Shown here: positions 23,431 to 31,577 of the stretch, one piece after another
Layout: every line of letters starts with the position of its first letter
Numbering within the stretch: the first letter of the stretch is position 1
The notes under the pieces: generated by a model
What the model saw: only the letters and a program-made list of their open reading frames with translations
Told to the model about the DNA's origin: nothing
Database searches by the model: none
Translations under genes and position numbers: made by a program
NCBI RefSeq assembly: GCF_001293735.1
Contig: NZ_BCAH01000049.1
Span: 1 to 32,606, forward strand
Source of the DNA: Limosilactobacillus gorillae
GTDB taxonomy: Bacteria > Bacillota > Bacilli > Lactobacillales > Lactobacillaceae
Direction: 5' to 3'
DNA: 32,606 nt

Positions 23431-24450
23431 ATCGACCGCTATGACCGCCAACGCCGGGTTGCCACCATTGGAAACGCCGGTCAAAAAAACATCCGCCAAG
23501 CCACCGTCTTAATTGCAGGGTGTGGTGCCTTAGGAAGCTACGTTGCCATGCAGCTTGCCCGCACCGGGGTTAAGAAGTTAATCTTAATTGATCCCGACCA
23601 AGTTTCCTTAACCAACCTCCAACGCCAAGCGCTCTTTAATGAAGAAGACGTCCACAAGAAACATCTAAAGGTGTTAGCCGCTAGAGAACACCTGCACAGG
23701 ATCAATCATGAGGTTGAGGTCCAGGCCTTGCCAGCCCCCCTTTCCGTTGAGCTGCTAACCGAGCTTAACTACGACCTCGTTGTTGACTGTTTGGATAACT
23801 ACCAGGCACGGGACTTAATCAACCGGATGGCCTGCCAGCTGGGCTTTACCTACGTCTTTGGCTCTTGCGCCGGAAACTTTGGCAACGTAATGCTGATCGA
23901 CCCGGCCAAGGGGCCCTGTTTAAATGACGTCTTCCCTAACCTAGAAGATCTAAAGGCCACTGATTGCGACTTAATCGGGGTTACCACCCCCTTGATTCCC
24001 CTCGTGGCCAGTAGCCAAGTTAGCCTGGCACTTCACTACCTGGTCGATCCAACGAGCATTGCCTACGACCAGCTGATAACAATTGATTCCTGGGGGATGG
24101 ACTTCACCAAGTTTCAGATCCAAAAACGGCCCACCTGCCCAGTCTGCACAGCCAATCAAATCGTAGTTGAACAAACACCAAGCACTCAGGTCCGTAGTCT
24201 ATGCGGCAGCAACACCTACATGCTGGACTTGACCACCCAACTGGACCTTAACGAGCTCGCCAACTGGTTAGTTGACCGCAAGATTGAAGTCGCTAAAAAC
24301 CCTAAGTTTATCCGCTTTACCTTTAACGACAATGAACTGTCGGCCTTTCAAAGTGGCCGCCTTCTCTTATATGGCGCCCCAAACCTTGACGACGCCCAAA
24401 ACCAGTTTGACCGCTTTTTAGCGGTTACCAGCCACATTCTCAATCGTTAA
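23431..24450 (+). CDS. moeB: MoeB/ThiF-type adenylyltransferase with an apparent ATC start
   Basis: Adenylates the C-terminus of the MoaD sulfur carrier in molybdopterin synthesis. Landmarks from the proposed start: DRYDRQRRVATIG, the nucleotide loop GCGALGS (30-36), DPDQVSLTNLQRQALFNEEDV, DCLDNYQARDLIN with the catalytic Asp, and zinc-site CPVC followed by LCGSNT. Homology runs back to the codon after ATC 23431, which has AAAGGAGG 8 nt upstream. The frame has a stop at 23410-23412 and no ATG, GTG or TTG before 23548, which would delete the nucleotide loop. The 339-residue product has the normal length. First gene of the cofactor operon, divergent from narG. The single Cys at the second zinc pair is a variant seen in some relatives. 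Confidence 0.85.
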   Translation: MDRYDRQRRVATIGNAGQKNIRQATVLIAGCGALGSYVAMQLARTGVKKLILIDPDQVSLTNLQRQALFNEEDVHKKHLKVLAAREHLHRINHEVEVQALPAPLSVELLTELNYDLVVDCLDNYQARDLINRMACQLGFTYVFGSCAGNFGNVMLIDPAKGPCLNDVFPNLEDLKATDCDLIGVTTPLIPLVASSQVSLALHYLVDPTSIAYDQLITIDSWGMDFTKFQIQKRPTCPVCTANQIVVEQTPSTQVRSLCGSNTYMLDLTTQLDLNELANWLVDRKIEVAKNPKFIRFTFNDNELSAFQSGRLLLYGAPNLDDAQNQFDRFLAVTSHILNR

Positions 24451-24464
24451 CGAAGGGAGTTTTT

Positions 24465-24962
24465 ATGTTAAAAGCAACCATTCTTACCGTTTCCGATAGT
24501 CGCTCACTTAAAGAAGACCAGAGCGGGCATTTAATCGCCCGCCTGCTTGAAGAACACACCATCGCCGTAGTCGACCACCGGATTATTAAGGACGACCGTG
24601 TTCAGATCCAGGCCGCCTACCTAAGTCAAGAATTGATGGGCGCCGATCTGTTAATTATCAACGGGGGGACCGGGGTTGCCAGAAGGGACGTAACTATTTC
24701 CGCCATCCGCCCGCTCCTTGCCCAAACGATTCCAGGTTTTGGCGAAGCCTTTCGCTCCCTCTCCTTTCAAGAGATTGGTACCCGGGCACTTGCCTCTTCC
24801 GCCATTGCCGGCTTTAATTTCTATAACCAGTTGACCTACTGCCTGCCGGGTTCTAAAAACGCCTGTCAGACCGCTTTGACCCAGTTAATCTTACCCGAGG
24901 TTGACCACCTGATTTTTGAACGTAGCACCACTAGAAAGGAAGTTCATCACCATGCTCACTAG
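24465..24962 (+). CDS. moaB: MoaB/MogA-family molybdopterin adenylyltransferase
   Basis: Adenylates molybdopterin so that MoeA can insert molybdate. 165 residues with the family motifs TVSDSRSLKEDQSG (about 8-21), LLIINGGTGVARRDVT (about 61-76) with the GGTG pterin loop, and LPGSKNACQTAL (about 126-137). It starts at ATG after GAAGGGAGT, 14 nt behind moeB, and overlaps moeA by 11 nt. The His-rich tail (EVHHHAH) is encoded in the overlap region that includes the moeA ribosome site and may simply reflect that. Confidence 0.92.
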   Translation: MLKATILTVSDSRSLKEDQSGHLIARLLEEHTIAVVDHRIIKDDRVQIQAAYLSQELMGADLLIINGGTGVARRDVTISAIRPLLAQTIPGFGEAFRSLSFQEIGTRALASSAIAGFNFYNQLTYCLPGSKNACQTALTQLILPEVDHLIFERSTTRKEVHHHAH

Positions 24963-26166
24963 ACGCACCCCTATCTCGATTTCCGAAGCCCAAGCCCGAA
25001 TGGCTGCGGTTCCATTAACCCTCTCAACCGAGGAGATTGCTGTCCAGGACGCCAACCACCGGATCCTGGCCCGTCCCGCCCTGGCCGCCTACGATTACCC
25101 CCACTTCCGGCGCTCTGGGGTTGACGGCTACGCCATCTTAGAAGAAGATGACCACAACTTCCCCCGTGACTTCGAAGTTATCGGTGAAGTTCCTGCCGGC
25201 GCCGTTTTTGACCGGCAATTAAAGCCAGGCCAAACCGTCCGGATTATGACGGGAGCCTGCGTCCCGGATGAGGCAGCCAAGGTAATCATGATCGAAAAGA
25301 CCCGGGAAAAAGAGGGTGACCTAGTTACCGTCCTAGCCACCGAAAAACACAGCAACATCACCGAAGTTGGTACCGACTTTCAACGGGGCCAAGAAGTAAT
25401 GAGTGCCCCCCAAGAAATTAATCCGGGGGGAATCGCCGCTTTAACCGCCTTTGGAATTCAAAAGGTCACTGTCTACAAGCAACCGCGAATCGCCATTATC
25501 GCTACGGGCTCTGAGTTGCTTACCCCAGGTACTCCAATCGAACAGGGGAAAATCTATAACTCCAACGGGCCGATGCTCAAGCGTTTGGTGGAAGAAAGCG
25601 GCGGGATTGTTGATGAAGAAATCCAGCTTCCCGACGACAATGATCTGATTAATGAAGCCCTCCGCGAGGCTATCAACAGTCACGAAATTGTAATCACCGA
25701 CGGGGGTGTTTCCGTTGGCGACTACGACTTCATTGGCGACGCCGCCCGGAGCGCTGATCAATTGCTCTTCAACAAGATTAAGCAGCGGCCAGGTAGCGTG
25801 ACCACCGCCTTCGTTCAGGCTAACACCCTGGTGATGGCCCTATCTGGCAACCCAGGGGCTTGCTTTACCGGCTTTTACCTCTACATGGAACCATTAATTC
25901 GGCGCTACCAGGGCATGCCCAGCCGAATCAAGAAGGTGCGCGCTATCTTAAACGCCCCATACACGAAGACCAACGGCTTTGATCGCATCCTACGTGCCAC
26001 CTTCGAGCAAAAGGATGGTACTTACTACGTCTACCCAAACGGAACCGACCGCTCTGGGTCCTTAGCTAACCTCCAGACAACCACCTGTTTTTGCACAATT
26101 CCACACTCAACGGATCCCATCGCCTTACACAGCGAGGTTGAAACATGGCTCTTACCATTCAAATAG
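24952..26166 (+). CDS. moeA: molybdopterin molybdenumtransferase MoeA
   Basis: Inserts molybdate into adenylated molybdopterin. 404 residues. Landmarks are [10 protein letters not shown] near the start, [14 protein letters not shown] (domain with the conserved SGVDGYA), [47 protein letters not shown] (the MoCF-domain GGxSxGxxD loop) and [16 protein letters not shown]. The start is ATG 24952 with AGAAAGGAA upstream; an earlier in-frame TTG inside moaB is rejected. It overlaps moaB by 11 nt at the front and the next gene by 22 nt at the end, so translation is probably coupled. Confidence 0.93.
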   Translation: MLTRRTPISISEAQARMAAVPLTLSTEEIAVQDANHRILARPALAAYDYPHFRRSGVDGYAILEEDDHNFPRDFEVIGEVPAGAVFDRQLKPGQTVRIMTGACVPDEAAKVIMIEKTREKEGDLVTVLATEKHSNITEVGTDFQRGQEVMSAPQEINPGGIAALTAFGIQKVTVYKQPRIAIIATGSELLTPGTPIEQGKIYNSNGPMLKRLVEESGGIVDEEIQLPDDNDLINEALREAINSHEIVITDGGVSVGDYDFIGDAARSADQLLFNKIKQRPGSVTTAFVQANTLVMALSGNPGACFTGFYLYMEPLIRRYQGMPSRIKKVRAILNAPYTKTNGFDRILRATFEQKDGTYYVYPNGTDRSGSLANLQTTTCFCTIPHSTDPIALHSEVETWLLPFK

Positions 26167-27131
26167 TCGGCCACAAGAAGTCGGGCAAGACTCTGGTGGC
26201 AATGAGATTGGTCAAGCGTCTTAGCAGGGCCGGCTGGACAGTGGCGGCCATTAAACACGATGCCCACACCGGCAGTATGGATCACCCTGGTACCGACAGT
26301 GACCGCTTATTTGAGGCTGGGGCAACTCAGGTTGTTTTCGAGTCACAAAGGGGCTGTTTTCTTCGGCAAAGGAGGACAAAACCACTCTCCCAAGTAATTG
26401 AGCAATTAGATGAAAAAAACGACGTGATTATCATTGAAGGCCACAAGCAAGCCCCCTACCCGCGGGTGATCCTGCTAAAAAGTGACGAACGCCCTGCTGA
26501 CTGGCCCGATTGCGGTGTTTTAGCCTTTGGAGCCCTCAGTGAGAACCCTGGTGCCGACTTGATTGGTGAGCAAACCATCATTGATTGGCTCTATAATTAC
26601 GTAACTAAGAACAAAGCAAAGGATACCCTTGAAATGACTGATTCATTAACCCACTTTAACGACCAGGATCGGGCTAAGATGGTTGACGTGACCGAAAAAA
26701 AAGTCACCGCCCGTCTTGCTACGGCCACTGGGTCAATCCGGATGCAGAAAGCAACCCTTGATCGTATTCATGCTGGAACAATGAAAAAGGGAGATGTCCT
26801 GGCTGTCGCCCAGGTAGCCGGTATCATGGCCGCCAAGAAAACCAGTGAACTAATCCCCATGTGCCACCTGATCCCCCTCACTGGTATCGACATTCACTTT
26901 GAAGATAACGGGTTAGACACCATCACCGCCACCGCTACCGCCAAAACTAAGCACGTAACCGGGGTTGAAATCGAAGCCCTTCTTGCCGTTCAGACCGCCC
27001 TTTTAACCATTTATGACATGTGTAAGGCCATTGACCGGGGAATGGTGATTAACGACGTCCACCTAGTTGAAAAAAGCGGTGGTAAGTCAGGCCACTTTCA
27101 CTTCCAAGACGTCCCCGAGGCTGATCAATGA
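26145..27131 (+). CDS. mobB-moaC: MobB-MoaC fusion protein
   Basis: 328 residues in one frame joining two cofactor enzymes. Residues 1 to about 155 are MobB, a GTP-binding partner of MobA: P-loop GHKKSGKT (9-16), [24 protein letters not shown]. Residues 164-328 are MoaC, cyclic pyranopterin monophosphate synthase: [56 protein letters not shown], and the catalytic KSGGKSG. Both halves look complete, joined by a short polar linker ([10 protein letters not shown]). At the joint an AAAGGA lies 10 nt before an in-frame ATG (26634), so MoaC alone may also be made. The ATG at 26145 overlaps moeA by 22 nt with GAGG in front. I do not know of this fusion as a standard arrangement. Confidence 0.85.
   Translation: MALTIQIVGHKKSGKTLVAMRLVKRLSRAGWTVAAIKHDAHTGSMDHPGTDSDRLFEAGATQVVFESQRGCFLRQRRTKPLSQVIEQLDEKNDVIIIEGHKQAPYPRVILLKSDERPADWPDCGVLAFGALSENPGADLIGEQTIIDWLYNYVTKNKAKDTLEMTDSLTHFNDQDRAKMVDVTEKKVTARLATATGSIRMQKATLDRIHAGTMKKGDVLAVAQVAGIMAAKKTSELIPMCHLIPLTGIDIHFEDNGLDTITATATAKTKHVTGVEIEALLAVQTALLTIYDMCKAIDRGMVINDVHLVEKSGGKSGHFHFQDVPEADQ
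26618..26636 (+). promoter_or_regulatory. internal ribosome site and ATG at the MobB-MoaC joint
   Basis: AAAGGA (26618-26623) then ATG (26634-26636), in frame with MoaC and exactly where free-standing MoaC proteins begin ([11 protein letters not shown]). Confidence 0.5.
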
Positions 27132-27949
27132 TCGGCCTTGTTTTAGCGGGAGGGCAATCCCGGCGCTTCGGCGTGGATAAGGCAACTTACGCCTTTGCCA
27201 ATCACCTCCCCAACGTTGTAATTGCCGTTAACCGATTGCGCCCCTTGTGCGACTCCATCCTGGTTGTAGCTAACCGGTCCAACCAGGCTCAAATTAAGCG
27301 CTTGGTCAACGGCCCCCAGATTACCATTATTCTTGACCCACCGGCCTTTGCTGGCCAGGGACCAGTAGCCGGCATCCTAGCGGCCTGCGCTACTCACCAG
27401 CAAGAAAGACAAGAAATCCTGCTTTCGCCCTGTGATTATCCTGACTTAACCGCAGGCTCCCTTGCCCTCCTTGCTCAAAGAAACAACCACTACCTACGAG
27501 TAAACGGCAAGGATCACTATACCCTGGCCCACATCACGGTCGACCAGGCAGTAGTGCAAGAATGGCTAATGAGCGGCCAGCGACGCCTCAAAGACTTTTT
27601 AAAGGGGGCGCTGCACTGTCAACCACTACTAATTGACGCTCCAGTAAAAGAATTTATTAACCACAACCAAAGGAGTTCAGTATCAATGAAGAACATGCAA
27701 GAAATGACACCCGCCGATTTTCAAAAGCTAATCACCCTGGTTCTTTCCGACCTCACTATTCGGCGAACCCTCTTGGAAAATCGGGAACGGGAGGTTAACC
27801 AGGAAATGCGTTCGTTAGAAAAGGACGCTGAACTAGAGGAGCTCGATAACCAGATTCAGGCAATCCAAGCCGACTATAATCATTATCGTGAGTACCTCGA
27901 TCCTAACTTTAAACTTGACCTAGATCAATATTATCGAGGGATGAAATAA
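27128..27949 (+). CDS. mobA: MobA fused to an 87-residue helical protein
   Basis: 273 residues. Residues 1 to about 180 are MobA, which attaches GMP to molybdopterin to make the guanine dinucleotide form used by Nar[19 protein letters not shown] (nucleotide loop), [17 protein letters not shown] and [10 protein letters not shown] (metal-binding Asp). From Met187 the protein changes to a charged, helical segment ([20 protein letters not shown], later [20 protein letters not shown]) of no family I recognise. At the joint the codons read CAA AGG AGT, and AAAGGAG lies 10 nt before ATG 27686. A single change of CAA to TAA would give two normal genes with a ribosome site right after the stop. The 87-residue part may therefore be made alone, as a fusion, or both. 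The gene overlaps moaC by 4 nt (ATGA). Confidence 0.82.
   Translation: MIGLVLAGGQSRRFGVDKATYAFANHLPNVVIAVNRLRPLCDSILVVANRSNQAQIKRLVNGPQITIILDPPAFAGQGPVAGILAACATHQQERQEILLSPCDYPDLTAGSLALLAQRNNHYLRVNGKDHYTLAHITVDQAVVQEWLMSGQRRLKDFLKGALHCQPLLIDAPVKEFINHNQRSSVSMKNMQEMTPADFQKLITLVLSDLTIRRTLLENREREVNQEMRSLEKDAELEELDNQIQAIQADYNHYREYLDPNFKLDLDQYYRGMK
27669..27688 (+). promoter_or_regulatory. internal ribosome site and ATG in the mobA fusion
   Basis: AAAGGAG (27669-27675) followed 10 nt later by ATG (27686-27688) in frame with the helical C-terminal part; a stronger internal start than the one in mobB-moaC. Confidence 0.6.
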
Positions 27950-27973
27950 ATAATATTATTCTTTTTGGAATAT

Positions 27974-28001
27974 TTGCGCATTCAAATTCTTAGGGTATAA
28001 T
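27974..28001 (+). promoter_or_regulatory. promoter of nreABC
   Basis: TTGCGC (27974-27979), 16-nt spacer, TATAAT (27996-28001), 14 nt before the nreA ATG. The spacer ends in TAGGG, half of the NreC-like palindrome. The surrounding 65 nt are AT-rich and include the 12-nt palindrome AATAATATTATT (27949-27960). Confidence 0.55.
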
Positions 28002-28014
28002 ATGGAGGAAGACT

Positions 28015-28449
28015 ATGAACGCAGAACAACCGCAGCCACTACACAATTACCAACAACTTGTCACTAGCTTGTACCAGCAAACCGACTACGACTTTGTTGG
28101 GGTGGCTCTTCAGGCTCCCGTTAGTCCCCACCTTACCCGGTGGCTTTGGGTCGCGGGGAACCAAAACGAGCGGTTCCGGCAAATTGTTCTACGCCGTGGG
28201 ATTGGGATTGCCGGGTTGGTATTGCGCACCGGAACACCTTTTTGGCATAATGATATTTTGGCCCTTGACCTAAGCGATCGCCTATACTCCCCCATTGCCC
28301 GGGCGGAAGATCTCCACTCGTGTGTGGCAGTACCGATCAATAATGGTCCCTTTGGCACCGTCAACGGGGTTTTGTTGGCTGGCTTCCGCGATGAGGAGCG
28401 CCAGGTTAACGAGCAAGATGCAACAAAGTTGTCCCAATCCCTGATCTAG
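28015..28449 (+). CDS. nreA: NreA-like GAF-domain nitrate sensor
   Basis: 144 residues forming one GAF domain: LVTSLYQQTDYDFVGVALQA, LTRWLWVAGNQNERFRQIVL, RRGIGIAGLVLRTGTPFW, then SCVAVPINNGPFGTVNGVLLAGF. In Staphylococcus carnosus NreA binds nitrate and inhibits the kinase NreB; the place here, directly before an NreB-like kinase and an NreC-like regulator and close to narGHJI, supports the same role. The ATG lies 6 nt after GGAGG. It ends 6 nt before the proposed nreB start. Which residues bind nitrate was not established. Confidence 0.85.
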   Translation: MNAEQPQPLHNYQQLVTSLYQQTDYDFVGVALQAPVSPHLTRWLWVAGNQNERFRQIVLRRGIGIAGLVLRTGTPFWHNDILALDLSDRLYSPIARAEDLHSCVAVPINNGPFGTVNGVLLAGFRDEERQVNEQDATKLSQSLI

Positions 28450-28455
28450 CCAAGG

Positions 28456-29523
28456 ATGGAGGCGACTTTTTTGTTAGAAACAGCTAACTGGATTCAATCA
28501 TTCTTTGACCTCTCCTCAGATGCCACGTTTATTTTCCAAGCCGATCAACTGGTGGTTGCCAACCAGGCCGGGCAGGAGCTGGTTAACGCCTTTGACCTCG
28601 ACCTGAGCTACCTTCAAGAACTCGCTCAAACCGCCATTAGTCAGCAACAATCAAAGGCGGATGGGTGTTATGATTGCGAAATAATCAACCAGCTTCCCGA
28701 GTTGACGATTCCAGTAGATCTTCCACCGGAGCATACCCATCCCCTACGTTACACCATGGTCTACCGGATTCTTTCCCCGACTCACCAGGTCTATGCCCTG
28801 GAACTAAAAAGTCAAGCCCCCCTCGATCGGGCTAACCAGGTTGCACAACAACGGATGCTTAACCAGTATGTTAACCGTGCCTACGAAGATGAACGCAAAC
28901 GGATTTCCCAGGATCTCCACGACAGCATTGCCCAGGGTGTTTATTCAGCGATTATGGGGGTCCGCCGTTTAAACGGCGAGCAAATGGATAATGAGGAACG
29001 CCAGCGGGTCAGTGCAATGATTGAAAGCCAACTTGATGATACCCTGCGAGAGGTCAAGGAAATGGCCCTAGATATCCGTCCCTCGGTCCTCGACTCCTTT
29101 GGACTGCTGGCGGCCATTCGAGCACTAGCCAAGCGGCTGACGGAAAATTCTGGGGTAATCATCAATGTAATTGGTCGGGCCGATACCTCGGACCTGTCAA
29201 CTGATGTTCAAAACGTCCTATATCGGATCACCCAGGAAGCAATCAACAATGCCTTGAAGCACGCTAACCCATCTGAAATAACGGTGATTTTGGTTGCCCA
29301 TGCACACTATATCAGCCTGGAAGTAATCGATAACGGGACCGGGTTTGATTACCAAGCCAACCGTGGCTTTAACGGCCATTCACTTGGCTTAATGAACATG
29401 AGCGAACGGGTTAAATCCCTGAACGGTTCCTTCATGATTGATTCCGCACCGGACCAGGGAACGACGGTAACCGTCAAGTTTCCGGTTATTAAACACACTA
29501 ACGAGCAAAGCAACGGAGAGTAA
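28456..29523 (+). CDS. nreB: NreB-like sensor histidine kinase
   Basis: Cytosolic kinase of the NarX/DegS (HisKA_3) class, 355 residues. An N-terminal PAS-like domain (about 14-120) carries Cys71 and Cys74 in GCYDCE. The H-box EDERKRISQDLHDSIAQGVYS puts the phospho-acceptor at His155. The HATPase domain follows with QEAINNALKHA (N box) and VIDNGTGFDY (G1). Staphylococcal NreB uses four Cys in two pairs for an oxygen-sensitive [4Fe-4S] cluster; here only one pair is present in the whole sensor domain. The start may be ATG 28456, or TTG 28471, which has GGAGG 8-9 nt upstream; Cys numbering is from the ATG. There are no membrane helices. Confidence 0.88.
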   Translation: MEATFLLETANWIQSFFDLSSDATFIFQADQLVVANQAGQELVNAFDLDLSYLQELAQTAISQQQSKADGCYDCEIINQLPELTIPVDLPPEHTHPLRYTMVYRILSPTHQVYALELKSQAPLDRANQVAQQRMLNQYVNRAYEDERKRISQDLHDSIAQGVYSAIMGVRRLNGEQMDNEERQRVSAMIESQLDDTLREVKEMALDIRPSVLDSFGLLAAIRALAKRLTENSGVIINVIGRADTSDLSTDVQNVLYRITQEAINNALKHANPSEITVILVAHAHYISLEVIDNGTGFDYQANRGFNGHSLGLMNMSERVKSLNGSFMIDSAPDQGTTVTVKFPVIKHTNEQSNGE

Positions 29524-29525
29524 CT

Positions 29526-30179
29526 ATGTATAATGTCTTAATTGCCGACGATCACGCCATCGTGCGGTCGGGAATTGCCTACCTAATCGACAAACAACCG
29601 GCCTTTAAGGTGGTGGGACAAACCGCCAACGGGACTGATACCTATATGTGCGTTGAACAAAAGGGGATCGATATTTTGATTATGGACCTTTCAATGCCAC
29701 CTGGTGAAAGCGGCCTCATCACCACCCAGCGGATTCACGAACACTACCCAGACGTGCGGATTATCATCCTATCGATGCATGAAGAACAAGAATACATTAA
29801 CAAGGCAATGCACAACGGAGCGATGTCGTACGTCCTCAAGAGCTCACCGGATTCCGAAATTCTGCGCGCCTTAACTCATGTTTCCAACGGGGAAAACTAC
29901 ATTGATGAGAACATTACCCTCACCAAGAAGGACCTAAACCAGATTAATTCAGACGGGGTTGACGTCAATCTGATTGGGTACCGTTCCCTTTCCAACCGCG
30001 AACGCGAGGTCTTTCCCCTTGTCGCCCTTGGCTACACCAATAAGGAGATCGCCGCCCGGCTTTATATCTCCACTAAAACGGTGGAGGCTCATAAGGCTAA
30101 CATTGTCCGTAAACTTCAGTTGAGTACCCGAGCGGACCTTGTTCGCTACGCCATTCACCACCACTTAATTGATCTCTAA
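29526..30179 (+). CDS. nreC: NreC-like response regulator, LuxR/NarL family
   Basis: 217 residues. Receiver domain: VLIADDHAIVRSGI (acidic pair), phospho-acceptor Asp in DILIMDLSMPPGESG (about Asp53), IILSMHEEQEYI with Ser and MSYVLKSS with Lys as switch residues. C-terminal LuxR helix-turn-helix: LSNREREVFPLVALGYTNKE, then IAARLYISTKTVEAHKANIVRKL. It starts 3 nt after nreB, with the ribosome site (GGAGAG) inside the nreB end. Expected to activate narGHJI when phosphorylated; a candidate site lies at 23391-23404. A terminator follows. Confidence 0.9.
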   Translation: MYNVLIADDHAIVRSGIAYLIDKQPAFKVVGQTANGTDTYMCVEQKGIDILIMDLSMPPGESGLITTQRIHEHYPDVRIIILSMHEEQEYINKAMHNGAMSYVLKSSPDSEILRALTHVSNGENYIDENITLTKKDLNQINSDGVDVNLIGYRSLSNREREVFPLVALGYTNKEIAARLYISTKTVEAHKANIVRKLQLSTRADLVRYAIHHHLIDL

Positions 30180-30184
30180 CCCCT

Positions 30185-30213
30185 AGCCCTCCCAGTACCC
30201 AGAGGGCTTTTTT
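30185..30213 (+). terminator. rho-independent terminator after nreC
   Basis: AGCCCTC (30185-30191) pairs with GAGGGCT (30202-30208), followed by six T. Confidence 0.85.
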
Positions 30214-30282
30214 GGTCGATAAAAACGACGGCGCCACCATTTTTTAGGCAAGCCCCCAATGTTTTTATCATCACCGCACCTG

Positions 30283-30288
30283 TAAAAT
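30283..30288 (+). promoter_or_regulatory. possible -10 box of the three-gene unknown operon
   Basis: TAAAAT 33 nt before the ATG at 30321. No good -35 is seen, which would fit an activated promoter. Confidence 0.35.
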
Positions 30289-30320
30289 TGGCATAGAAAA
30301 ACCATTCGGGAGGAATCATT

Positions 30321-30584
30321 ATGGCCACTAACCTATCTAAAGATGCTGAGCTGCGGGGAATCTTAAGCGATATCACCCGCCACCGCTTTCCTTCACGCCG
30401 CCAGCTCAATCCACAGTCAAACCTCTTTTTAACCGCTAAGTATGCCGTTGAACAGGGGTACGTGACCCACGCTAACATCGACGAAAGTGAGTCCCAGAGT
30501 CTCGCTACTCTTGACCTAACCGAGGCCACCTTAACCAACGCTGGGATCGATAAACTGGCCGAACTAAACGAGCAAGCCGAATAG
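30321..30584 (+). CDS. hypothetical protein, 87 residues
   Basis: Not recognised. The ATG follows GGGAGGAATCATT. The product is small, charged and soluble. Its order, a helix (AELRGILSDITR), a hinge, LFLTAKYAVEQGYVTHANID, then a strand pair and ATLTNAGIDKLAEL, looks like a winged-helix fold in which the last part recalls the 'LTxxGxxxL' ending of small wHTH proteins. That is a shape impression only. It is first of three genes (gap 9 nt to the next) after the nreC terminator, so it may regulate or assist the two larger proteins. Confidence 0.68.
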   Translation: MATNLSKDAELRGILSDITRHRFPSRRQLNPQSNLFLTAKYAVEQGYVTHANIDESESQSLATLDLTEATLTNAGIDKLAELNEQAE

Positions 30585-30593
30585 GAGGAGCCA

Positions 30594-31577
30594 ATGGACG
30601 CCAAAGAACAACTCAATCGCAAGTACGCTAATACCGCCATCTACACCTCCGCCTTTTACGCTGACCCTGACGATCCACTTAATAACCGAACTAAGCTTTT
30701 TGAAGGGCTCAAGTCCTTTGTGATGAACCAACATGAAGATACTCCCTTCTCCTTACAGGTCATGACCACTAACAGCGAGATCAACATCATGCCCCTTGGC
30801 CTCGTAGACCTTGACGAATTAAAGGCGTACGAGAAGGAACAACGCCAAAAACGTGGGCTTTTCAAAGCCGGTGATGAGATCCCGCTGGTGGTTAAGTTCA
30901 TCCCCCACGTCAAGGATGAAGAAGTTAAACAAGAAGTTGTTACTACTACCCAAGAACTGTTTACCGACTTCAACGCCACCTTCCCAAAGGTTTGGGCAGT
31001 CGTCAACGAGTACCTGTGCGCCAACCAAATCCTCTTGGAAGCTCTAGAGGCCGACTTGGTAAGCGACGCAGTCGACGTCCAAAAGGAGTACCTTGCTAAC
31101 TTCACCCAGATGAGTGCTAAGGAACGTGAAATGGTGTTGGGATTTGAATTAAAAGACGACAATCTCGATCACTTTGCCACCTTCATGGCCGATATGCACG
31201 AGGTCCAAGCAATCGTCCTATCAGCGGCTAGTTTTTCTACTAAGGAGTTGCTGGGTGAAAACCGCTTCGCCGAAGTTATGAATGACAATGTGCGCCGTTC
31301 GACCTTCTTTTGGGTTTTAGATAATACCTTTTATGAGGTCTTCTACTACTTCCTAACGCAGTACGGAACGGACAACCCAAAGCTCAGTAAGCACCTTCGC
31401 CATCAAAAGGCGACGTTGATCTCTAACATGCGCAACGATGCCTTTGAACGGGCCCAAAAGGAAATGAGCATGGTTGATTCCACGATCGATTTCAATAAGT
31501 ACTTTAGCGACGTGTATATTCCGGTAGCAGAACAATTGGCCGCTGAGGTTGATAAGTTTAGCGGGGGCCATGTATGA
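30594..31577 (+). CDS. hypothetical protein, 327 residues
   Basis: Not recognised. The ATG is 7 nt after AGGAGG. Soluble, acidic, mostly helical product with no signal peptide, membrane helix or P-loop. Regions worth noting are a conserved-looking N-terminus (YANTAIYTSAFYADPDDPLN), a beta-rich part up to about 110 (EIPLVVKFIPHV), and a long helical remainder with an aromatic cluster FFWVLDNTFYEVFYYFL (about 242-258). It overlaps the next gene by 4 nt (ATGA), suggesting the two proteins are made in equal amounts and may form a complex. It does not resemble the hypothetical proteins at 15156-16559 as far as I can see. Confidence 0.7.
   Translation: MDAKEQLNRKYANTAIYTSAFYADPDDPLNNRTKLFEGLKSFVMNQHEDTPFSLQVMTTNSEINIMPLGLVDLDELKAYEKEQRQKRGLFKAGDEIPLVVKFIPHVKDEEVKQEVVTTTQELFTDFNATFPKVWAVVNEYLCANQILLEALEADLVSDAVDVQKEYLANFTQMSAKEREMVLGFELKDDNLDHFATFMADMHEVQAIVLSAASFSTKELLGENRFAEVMNDNVRRSTFFWVLDNTFYEVFYYFLTQYGTDNPKLSKHLRHQKATLISNMRNDAFERAQKEMSMVDSTIDFNKYFSDVYIPVAEQLAAEVDKFSGGHV

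Noticed and set aside
23548-24450. moeB starting at the first ATG (23548)
   Set aside because: This would remove the RYDRQ segment and the GxGxxG nucleotide loop, and there is no ribosome site before that ATG; strong homology and AAAGGAGG lie upstream.
27949-27960. Palindrome AATAATATTATT as an operator for nreABC
   Set aside because: A simple AT-rich sequence at a stop codon; such palindromes arise easily by chance, so it is only mentioned with the promoter.
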